Shown: piece by piece, positions 18,190-25,687 of the stretch
Numbering within the stretch: the stretch's first letter is position 1
Layout of the letters: each line of letters opens with the position of its first letter
NCBI GenBank assembly: GCA_028293175.1
Contig: JAQGPI010000236.1
Location: 1 to 37,291 of the forward strand
Length of the DNA: 37,291 bases
Source of the DNA: Verrucomicrobiaceae bacterium
Lineage (GTDB): Bacteria > Verrucomicrobiota > Verrucomicrobiia > Verrucomicrobiales > Verrucomicrobiaceae
Reading direction: 5' to 3'
Position numbers and translations under genes: made by a program
Notes under the pieces: model-generated
Seen by the model: the letters and a program-made list of their open reading frames with translations, nothing else
Databases searched by the model: none
What the model was told of the DNA's origin: nothing

Positions 18190-18855
18190 ATGCACAAACA
18201 CACCCTCGCACTCGCCTCCCTGCTGCTCACCACAGCAGCGTTTGCCACCCCTAGCGGCCTCAACAACATCCCCACCGCCGATACACCGCCGCAGGGCACC
18301 GTCGTCATCCAGGGCTGGACGAACTTCGGCAACGACTACGACGCCGACTTCAACATGGGCTTCAAAACCGGCTTCGATGTCTTCGGCCAGAAGCTCGAAT
18401 TCGGCGCCGACTCCCATCTCTTTCCCGACAAGGGCGGCCCCGTCGTCGTCCAGTTCAAGTATGTGCAGAACCTGTGGAAGGGCGGCCAGCTCGCGCTCGG
18501 CATTGCCAACCTGGGCCTCACTAGCGAGCTCAACGACCGCGCCGGTGATCCCTTCAGCTACGCCCTGCTCTCGCAGGATGTCTGCGGCCTCTTCCGCGCC
18601 CATGCAGGCTTCGGCTTTCAGACCCAAAACAACAGCGTCCTGCTCGGGCTCGACAAGACGGTGAAGGTGCTGGACCGCGACCTGCAATTGCGCACCGACT
18701 TCGTCCAGATCCAGGATCAAAATCAATGGCTCGGCAGCCTCGGCTTCCTCTACGCCCTGCACAAAAACTTCGTCATCGAAGCCTGGGCCAGCCAGCCGCT
18801 CGACCACGGCGAAACCATCTACACCGCCAAGTTCAACATCGTCTTCAATTTCTAA
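18190..18855 (+). CDS. Putative outer-membrane beta-barrel protein
   Basis: Signal peptide MHKHTLALASLLLTTAAFA; alternating beta-strand pattern; terminal aromatic (FNIVFNF). Confidence 0.65.
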   Translation: MHKHTLALASLLLTTAAFATPSGLNNIPTADTPPQGTVVIQGWTNFGNDYDADFNMGFKTGFDVFGQKLEFGADSHLFPDKGGPVVVQFKYVQNLWKGGQLALGIANLGLTSELNDRAGDPFSYALLSQDVCGLFRAHAGFGFQTQNNSVLLGLDKTVKVLDRDLQLRTDFVQIQDQNQWLGSLGFLYALHKNFVIEAWASQPLDHGETIYTAKFNIVFNF

Positions 18856-18887
18856 TCCGCACCTTCAACCCCAACCCCGATTCCTCC

Positions 18888-19823
18888 ATGAAAATCCAAA
18901 CATCCCTGCTCGCCATCGCGGCCCTGTTCACGGGCCTTGCCTCCACCGTCTTCGCCGAAATCGGCACCATCACCTGCGCCGATGCCAAGGCCTTGATTGA
19001 AAACAAGGACGCCGCCCAGCGCCCCATCGTGCTGGATACGCGCGGTGGCTACAAGGACTACTTCCGTGGCCATCTGCCCACCGCCCATCACATCAATTTC
19101 GACACGCTGCGCGGCACTGATAGCGGCGTCGCCGTACAGTACCTGCCCCCTGCTCTGACCAAGGCTCTGCTCACCCGCGCCGGTGCCGACAAGGACCGCC
19201 TGCACCTCATCTACGCCACCGGCGATGTGCTGCCCAATGACGAAATCCTCAGCGCCAGCATGGTCGCTTTCGTGCTGGAAAAATACGGCATCAAGGACAT
19301 CAAAATCGTCGATGGCGGCGTGGCTGAGTGGAAGAAGCAGGGCTTCGCCGCCACCCAGGAATACTTCGGCAATCCAGCCGGCCATTTGCCAAAGAAGGGC
19401 AATCCTGAAATCGCCGCCACCGTGGCCGATGTGCAGAAGCATGTGGGCAAACCCGGCAACGTGCTCGTCGATGCGCGCCCCATTAATGAGTTCCGCGGCG
19501 AAGACGAAGTATGGCTGCGCAAGGGCCACATCCCCGGTGCCATCAGCTTCCATTGGGCCCGCCTCATGGAGAAGGACAACACGCACAAGTTCAAGCCCTT
19601 CGCTGAAGTGAAGGACCAGCTCGAAAAGGCCGGCATCACCAAGGACAAAAACATCATCTGCTACTGCGGCACCTCCCGCGAAGGCAGCCTGGTGCGCTTC
19701 TATTTGAAGTACGTCGCCGGTTTCCCCAATGTGCGCCTCTATGAAGGCGCTTGGAAAGAATACGTCTGGCTGAAAGACAAGTCCCTGCCCGCCGAACAAG
19801 GCGGCGAGCCTGCTGGTCAGTAA
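18888..19823 (+). CDS. Exported tandem-rhodanese sulfurtransferase
   Basis: Signal peptide MKIQTSLLAIAALFTGLASTVFA; two rhodanese modules (VLDTRGGYKDYFRGHLPTAHHINF; VDARPINEFRGE...GHIPGAISFHWA); active-site loop CYCGTSREGS in the second domain only. Confidence 0.9.
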   Translation: MKIQTSLLAIAALFTGLASTVFAEIGTITCADAKALIENKDAAQRPIVLDTRGGYKDYFRGHLPTAHHINFDTLRGTDSGVAVQYLPPALTKALLTRAGADKDRLHLIYATGDVLPNDEILSASMVAFVLEKYGIKDIKIVDGGVAEWKKQGFAATQEYFGNPAGHLPKKGNPEIAATVADVQKHVGKPGNVLVDARPINEFRGEDEVWLRKGHIPGAISFHWARLMEKDNTHKFKPFAEVKDQLEKAGITKDKNIICYCGTSREGSLVRFYLKYVAGFPNVRLYEGAWKEYVWLKDKSLPAEQGGEPAGQ

Positions 19824-19927
19824 GCGTCCAGTTGATAGTGGATGGTTGATTGTTGATAGCCTGAAGGCCTGCGGCAGTTGATCGTTGCCAGTTGTTAGGT
19901 TAAGTTGTTGTTGTTGTTGTTAAGTCG

Positions 19928-19964
19928 CTGCGCCGCTGTCCTCCGGGATGGCGGCGCAGTTTTC
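19928..19964 (+). terminator. Candidate intrinsic terminator downstream of the rhodanese operon
   Basis: CTGCGCCGC...GCGGCGCAG stem (19928-19936/19951-19959) followed by TTTT. Confidence 0.4.
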
Positions 19965-20000
19965 GTTGTGGCCTGAGTGGCGGAGGGGAGGCTTTTTCAA

Positions 20001-20099
20001 CCGCCAATGGACCCGGAGGCACGCCAATAAAACATCTACAAATAAGCTTTACATGCGCCTCAAAGGTTCTCATTTGCGTGCATCCGGATCCATTGGCGG
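20001..20099. repeat. Family-3 interspersed inverted repeat, copy 2
   Basis: CCGCCAATGGACCCGGAGGCACGCCAAT / ATTTGCGTGCATCCGGATCCATTGGCGG; shares AAAGGTTCYCATTTGCG with copy 1. Confidence 0.85.
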
Positions 20100-20318
20100 T
20101 TGAAACCCAATCACAGGGGCTGGCAAAACTAAAGTCTGACTCGGCCCGTATCATGCATCCCTCTGCTGAATCCCACCCAATGATCCAGACGGAACGACAA
20201 ATCATTATTTCAGTGAATCATTCCCGGCATTCAGTTCGCGGGCGTATGGAGAATTAGCCCAGGACCCTTAGGTCCCCCTGCTCCGCATTTCCGTCATGCA
20301 CCCAGCTCCTTCTCTCTC

Positions 20319-21503
20319 ATGGACAGCCTAGCCAAGGATGTCGCCCTCATTAGCAGCATTGCCGCCGTGCCCGCCATCTTGGATGTCGTCTGCCGCACCA
20401 CCGGCATGGGCTTTTCCGCCATTGCCCGGGTGACCGAGGATCGTTGGGTCGCCTGCAGCGTGCTCGACAACATTCACTTCGGTCTCAAGGCCGGCGGTGA
20501 GCTGAAGCTGGAGACCACCATTTGCAACGAGATCCGCCAGATGCGCAAGGCTGTGGTGATCGATCATGTGGATACAGACGAGCTCTATCGCGACCACCCC
20601 ACGCCGCGCATGTACGGCTTCCAGAGTTACATCTCGATGCCCATCTTCCTCGCCAGCGGCGAGTTCTACGGCACCTTGTGCGCCATTGATCCGAACCCAG
20701 GCCGGGTGAACACGCCGGAGATCACCGGCATGTTCAAGCTTTTCGCCGAGCTGCTTTCCTTCCACATCGGCGCGGCGGAAAGGCTCGCCGACCTCGAATC
20801 TCACCTGCTGCGCGAGCGCGAGACGGCGGAGCTGCGCGAGCAGTTCATCGGCGTGCTCGGGCACGATCTGCGCTCACCGCTCAACGCCGTCGCCATGGGC
20901 GCCACGCTGCTGCGCGAGGACGGCATGAATGACGAGCAATTGCTCACGCTCGATACGATCGACCGCAGCGTCGTGCGTATGTCCGATCTGATCAATGATG
21001 CGATGGACTTCACCCGCGGCCGTCTGGGCGGCGGCATCAGCCTGGAAACCAGGGCCGACCGGCCGCTCCTGCCTGTGCTGCTGCGCGTGATCGAGGAGGT
21101 GCGTATCACCCAACCGGACCGAGTGATAGAGACCGACTTCGCCCTGCTCGAGCGGGTGAATTTTGATGCCAAACGCATGGCCCAGCTTTTCACCAACCTG
21201 CTGTCCAACGCCATGACCCACGGCAGGCGCGGCACGCCCGTACGCATACGCGCCGTGAGCGCCGAGGGCACCTTTGAGCTCTCCGTCTCCAACTCCGCCG
21301 ACCCGATTCCGCCCCTGGTGCTGGAGCGTTTGTTCGAGCCCTTCGAGCGCGGCAAAGCCGGTGATTCCCGCGAAGGCCTCGGTCTCGGCCTCTACATCGC
21401 CTCGCAAATCGCAAGATCGCACGGCGGCGAGCTATCCGTATTCTCAGTACCCGCCGAAACCCGCTTCACCTTCACCATGCCCACGCTTGGCGTGGAGGAG
21501 TGA
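20319..21503 (+). CDS. GAF-domain sensor histidine kinase
   Basis: GAF-like N-terminus; LGHDLRSPLNAVAMGATLL H-box; NLLSNAMTHG; GLGLGLYIASQIARSHGG. Confidence 0.92.
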   Translation: MDSLAKDVALISSIAAVPAILDVVCRTTGMGFSAIARVTEDRWVACSVLDNIHFGLKAGGELKLETTICNEIRQMRKAVVIDHVDTDELYRDHPTPRMYGFQSYISMPIFLASGEFYGTLCAIDPNPGRVNTPEITGMFKLFAELLSFHIGAAERLADLESHLLRERETAELREQFIGVLGHDLRSPLNAVAMGATLLREDGMNDEQLLTLDTIDRSVVRMSDLINDAMDFTRGRLGGGISLETRADRPLLPVLLRVIEEVRITQPDRVIETDFALLERVNFDAKRMAQLFTNLLSNAMTHGRRGTPVRIRAVSAEGTFELSVSNSADPIPPLVLERLFEPFERGKAGDSREGLGLGLYIASQIARSHGGELSVFSVPAETRFTFTMPTLGVEE

Positions 21504-21514
21504 GAGTGCAAAAA

Positions 21515-21607
21515 GAAAGTGGCTTCGGCTTCAGCCGAATCAGGAGCGGGCATGGAATCTGCCATCGTGCTGATTCCCACCCCATGCGGCTAGCCGCAGC
21601 CGCTTTG
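21515..21607. repeat. Family-1 palindromic repeat with degenerate right arm
   Basis: GAAAGTGGCTTCGGCTTCAGCCGAATCAGG, then a diverged arm CTGATTCCCACCCCATGCGGCTAGCCGCAGCCGCTTT. Confidence 0.75.
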
Positions 21608-21708
21608 GCAAGCCTGCGGCGGAGCACGACGCCTGCTGCATTACTCCGAGAGGCCTTGGCATGCGCGAAAGCACAGGAATTTTGCCTGCCTCCAAGCCGT
21701 TAGTGTAT

Positions 21709-21752
21709 AGCCTTCAGGCGATCAGGAAAACGAGTCGTGGGCCGTGATGCGG
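21709..21752. repeat. 44-nt interspersed repeat, copy 2
   Basis: AGCCTTCAGGCGATCAGGAAAACGAGTCGTGGGCCGTGATGCGG, compare 10962-11005. Confidence 0.85.
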
Positions 21753-22033
21753 CTGAAGCCTGGACACCAACGGCGCAGGGCGATAGTAGAGAACGCATTC
21801 ATTTCCCTGCCGCAGAAAGGGGCGAGGACGCCCCTACCACTTTGGCAGGCCTGTCGATAGAGTCCGGTAACGCTCCATCCCTTCTTGCGGAAGGAGGGAT
21901 GGAGAAGCAACGCCTATCGCCAGCACCCATGCCTCCGGGTCAAAGCCCCGGGCTACAGCAGAGGCTCCGCCCGGCAGGCCTGATTCTAGGATTGTGTTAG
22001 GAAAAGTCCCCGCTAGATATAGCTCGAACGACC

Positions 22034-25000
22034 ATGCCTGAGCAGAATCAAAACGAGGGAAACCCGGCAGCAAAGACAAAAGCGCTTCCGCACAGTGAGC
22101 TGCCGCCCGGCGTGACACTGCGGCACACGCTGGCAGGGCATAAGGGGGTTGTTCGCAGCGCAGTTTTCGATCCCTGGGGCCAGACGCTGGCCAGTGCGAG
22201 TGGGGACCAAACGATCAAGTTCTGGGATGCCGCCAGCGGCGAACTGCTGCGCACCCAGGAAGGGCACCACGATAAAGTTCGGAGCGTGACCTTCGATTCC
22301 ACGGGCCGACTCCTAGCCGGCGGGAATGAAGACGGGACGATCAGTATTTGGGAGGCAGCCAGCGGCCATTGCTTGCACCGGTTGGCAGGGCACCAAGGGC
22401 GGGTCCTAAGCTTGGTCTTCGATTCCTCCGGCCAAACCCTGGCGAGTGGGAGCGAGGACAAGATGGTCCGTCTATGGGACGTGGCAAGCGGTCGACTACT
22501 ACGCACCTTGCGAGGGCATCAAGGTGAGGTCAAGAGTGTAGCGTTCGATCCCTTGGGTCGGACTTGGGCCAGCGGAAGTTGGGATGGCACGGTCAAGCTC
22601 TGGGAGGTGGCCAGCGGCAAGCTCCTTGACACTCTAGCAGCGCATCGGTCTTCGGTATGCAGCGTGGCCTTTGACCCCACGGGCCGAACCTTGGCTAGCG
22701 CGAGTGTAGACGATACGATCAAGCTATGGGATCTGACCAACGGCCGCCTGTTGCGCACGCTTGAGAGCCACACCGACACTGTTTCCCATCTGGCTTTCTC
22801 CAAGTATTCAAGGCTGCTCGCCTCGAAGAGTTTTGACGGCACGGTTCGCCTGTGGAGCTGCGAGTCATGGGAGTGTCTGGCGGTGATTCCTATACCCGGT
22901 CAACCGTACGGCGATATTGCCGCCCTGGACTTTCACCCCACCTTGCCCTGGCTGGTCACCGATGCCTCCAGCCCCGGCTCGCCATACGGCACCCTGGGCG
23001 AACTCCTCAAAATCTGGGAGCTGAACATCGACATCCTGTTTGGCAAGGCCGCAGGAGCCCGACCACTCCCTCCGGCCTCGCATCATACCACGGCGAAGGT
23101 GGTGCTGGTGGGGGATTCTGGCGTGGGCAAGACGGGGCTGGGCTGGCGGCTGGCGCATGGCGAATTCAAAGAGCATGCCTCCACCCATGGCCAGCAGTTC
23201 TGGGTGATGCCGGAACTGGGTACGCGTCGCGCTGACGGCACGGAGTGCGAGGCGATCCTGTGGGATCTGGCCGGGCAGCCGGACTACCGGCTGATCCATG
23301 CGCTGTTCCTGGATGATGCGGATCTGGCGCTGGTGCTCTTCGATCCTACGGACACGCGCGATCCGCTGCACGGGGTGGAGTTTTGGCTGAAGCAGTTCCA
23401 CACCTGCGCCACGAACGCCAAGTGCCCGGTAGTGCTGGTGGCGGCCCGCGCGGACCGTGGCGCACCCTCGCTGACGGTGGCGGAGCTGGACGCCTTCTGC
23501 CAGCAGCGGGGACTGAGCGGCTACTACCGCACCAGCGCCAAGGCGGGCGAGGGGCTGGCGGAACTGGTGGCACGGATGCAGCAACTGATCCCCTGGGAGA
23601 CGAAGCCCGCCACCACCACAACCCAGACCTTCAAGCGGGTGAAGGATTTTGTTTTGGGACTGAAGGAGCAGGCCGATGGCGGGCCCATCGCGGTGCGTTG
23701 GCCGACGCTGCGCGAGCTGCTGGCGCGCACGGATGCGGCCTGGGAATTCACCGATGCGGAGATGCAGACGGCGGTGGGGCACCTGGAAAACTACGGCTAC
23801 GTGCGGCGGCTGCACACCTCGCAGGGGGAGGAGCGCGTGCTGCTGAAGCCGGACCTGCTCAACAACCTCGCGGCCTCGTTCATCCTGGAGGCGCGGCGCA
23901 ATGACAAGGGCCTGGGCGCGCTGGAGGAGAAACGACTGCTAGCGGGCGGCTATCGGTTTCCCGAACTCACGGGGCTGGCCAAGCCGGAGCAGGACATCCT
24001 GGTGGATGCGGCGGCGCTGCTGTTCCTGGAGCGGCACGTGTGCTTCCGCGAGCAGACGCTGGACGGCCAGGGCTACTTGGTTTTCCCGGAACTGATCAAT
24101 TTGAAAATGCCGCCGGTGGCGGACACGGAGCCGGTGGTGGAGGGCGCGGCCTACACGGTGAGCGGCGCGGTGGAAAATGTGTACGCTTCGCTGGTGGTGC
24201 TGCTGGGCTATACGCAGACCTTCACCCGCACGGCACAATGGCAGGCGCAGGCGCGCTACGAGGTGGGCGGCGGCGCGGTGTGTGGCTTCCGCCAGGAGAC
24301 GGCGCGCGATGGCGGCCTGGACCTGATACTGTACTTTTGCACCAATGTGGAGAGCCCGGTGCGGATGCTGTTCCAGGGCATGTTCGAATGTTTCCTGCAA
24401 CGGCGGAACCTGACGGTCACCCGCTATGAACCTGTGGCCTGCGGCAAATGCGGCCATGCGTTGGACCGTGCGGTGGTGCGGCACCGCACGCGTGAGGGCA
24501 AGACCTTTGCCTTCTGCAACGACTGCGGCGAAAAGCTGTCGCTGCCGCAGGCGCAGGAGCCCATCCAGCTCACCCACGCGCTGCAGGAAAAGGTAGAGGC
24601 CCAGCGCCTTGTGGCCGGTCGGCGCACGCTTTTCGAGCAGGCCGTATTCCGCTTGCAGGCCTATGTGAAGGACGAGCACCTGCCCGCGCCGGAGTGTTTC
24701 ATCAGCTATGCCTGGGGCGTGCCGGAGCACGAGCGCTGGGTGGAGAAGCAACTGGCGACGGACCTGCAAAAAGCGGGGCTCAAAGTGCTGCTCGACAAGT
24801 GGGAGAACCATCGGATCGGCTCCAGCATCGCGCGGTTTGTCGAATTGATCGAGGAGTGCGACCTGATGGTTGTCGTTGGAACACCGCTTTATCGTCAGAA
24901 GGCTAAGAACGTGGTGTCCCCCAAAGGCAGTGTGGTGGCTGCGGAGTGGGATATGGCCGGCATTCGCCTGCTGTCCACGGAAGCAGCGAAGCAGACGGTG

Positions 25001-25198
25001 CTGCCTGTGCTGCGGGAGGGTGACGGGGCCAAGGCGTTCCCGCCGCTTCTACGGGGTCGCTTTTATGCCGATTTCCGCGACGACAAGACCTACTTCCTGA
25101 CGGTCTTCGACCTGATCCTGAGTCTCTACAACATCGCGCCAAACCACCCCGCCGTAGCGGACCTGCGGGAGTCCTTGAGCGGGCCGGAGATGCGGTAG
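22034..25198 (+). CDS. WD40 - Roc/Ras-like GTPase - COR-like - zinc ribbon - TIR-like multidomain protein
   Basis: Seven WD40 blades of about 42 aa (e.g. LLRTLRGHQGEVKSVAFDPLGRTWASGSWDGTVKLWEVASGK); P-loop VVLVGDSGVGKT; WDLAGQ switch; TSAKAG; CGKCG...CNDCG; ECFISYAWGVPEHERWVEKQLATDLQKAGLKVLLDKWENHRIGSSIARFVELIEECDLMVVVGTPLY. Confidence 0.9.
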   Translation: MPEQNQNEGNPAAKTKALPHSELPPGVTLRHTLAGHKGVVRSAVFDPWGQTLASASGDQTIKFWDAASGELLRTQEGHHDKVRSVTFDSTGRLLAGGNEDGTISIWEAASGHCLHRLAGHQGRVLSLVFDSSGQTLASGSEDKMVRLWDVASGRLLRTLRGHQGEVKSVAFDPLGRTWASGSWDGTVKLWEVASGKLLDTLAAHRSSVCSVAFDPTGRTLASASVDDTIKLWDLTNGRLLRTLESHTDTVSHLAFSKYSRLLASKSFDGTVRLWSCESWECLAVIPIPGQPYGDIAALDFHPTLPWLVTDASSPGSPYGTLGELLKIWELNIDILFGKAAGARPLPPASHHTTAKVVLVGDSGVGKTGLGWRLAHGEFKEHASTHGQQFWVMPELGTRRADGTECEAILWDLAGQPDYRLIHALFLDDADLALVLFDPTDTRDPLHGVEFWLKQFHTCATNAKCPVVLVAARADRGAPSLTVAELDAFCQQRGLSGYYRTSAKAGEGLAELVARMQQLIPWETKPATTTTQTFKRVKDFVLGLKEQADGGPIAVRWPTLRELLARTDAAWEFTDAEMQTAVGHLENYGYVRRLHTSQGEERVLLKPDLLNNLAASFILEARRNDKGLGALEEKRLLAGGYRFPELTGLAKPEQDILVDAAALLFLERHVCFREQTLDGQGYLVFPELINLKMPPVADTEPVVEGAAYTVSGAVENVYASLVVLLGYTQTFTRTAQWQAQARYEVGGGAVCGFRQETARDGGLDLILYFCTNVESPVRMLFQGMFECFLQRRNLTVTRYEPVACGKCGHALDRAVVRHRTREGKTFAFCNDCGEKLSLPQAQEPIQLTHALQEKVEAQRLVAGRRTLFEQAVFRLQAYVKDEHLPAPECFISYAWGVPEHERWVEKQLATDLQKAGLKVLLDKWENHRIGSSIARFVELIEECDLMVVVGTPLYRQKAKNVVSPKGSVVAAEWDMAGIRLLSTEAAKQTVLPVLREGDGAKAFPPLLRGRFYADFRDDKTYFLTVFDLILSLYNIAPNHPAVADLRESLSGPEMR

Positions 25199-25278
25199 AG
25201 GGGCGTGGCTCACGTTGCCCTCAACGTGAATCGAAAAAGGTAGCGCGCAGCGCCTGAAAATTCTCTCTAGAAGCGAAG

Positions 25279-25433
25279 AAAGGAGCGTGGACACTCCTGT
25301 CCGCAATCGAAAGGCCTGCGGCGCAGCCGCCACATTCTCAAAGAGCAGCGCAGTCACACTGCAAGCTTCGTTGAGATTCTTCGCGGCTGCGCCGCAGGAG
25401 GATGATTGCGGACAGGAGTGTCCACGCTCCTTT
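25279..25433. repeat. 155-nt MITE/REP-like inverted-repeat element
   Basis: Perfect 30-bp terminal inverted repeats AAAGGAGCGTGGACACTCCTGTCCGCAATC (25279-25308) / GATTGCGGACAGGAGTGTCCACGCTCCTTT (25404-25433), with nested arms CCTGCGGCGCAGCCG / CGGCTGCGCCGCAGG. Confidence 0.92.
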
Positions 25434-25687
25434 TTTAAGCATTGGGCACCCATCGTGCACTTTTTTCGCCATGCTGCCTCTACCCGTCCACAACACCCGG
25501 TTTAGGCGCTGCAATCAGGGGGTGAATGGCTTATAGTTCTGCCATGCCCGCTTCTTTGGATTTTCTCGCCGCAGACACCGTGTTTTGCCCGGAAATCCGA
25601 CTGGATCAAACCGGATCAAACCAAAAATTGCGGCGCGGGGTAGGGAGGGGCAAGGCTGGGCAACGCTTGTTGGACTCTCTGTGGACG

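Noticed and set aside
18852-19799. 315-aa minus-strand ORF opposite the rhodanese gene
   Set aside because: Rhodanese on the plus strand has signal peptide and active-site motif; the antisense ORF has none.
19904-19921. TTG microsatellite
   Set aside because: Short low-complexity run between genes; no evidence of phase variation since it is not in a coding sequence or clear promoter.
22118-23026. Tandem DNA repeats of about 126 bp
   Set aside because: Explained by seven WD40 blades; nucleotide identity between units is low.
23939-24811. 290-aa minus-strand ORF inside the WD40-TIR gene (also 22865-23815)
   Set aside because: Antisense shadow; plus strand carries contiguous recognised domains.
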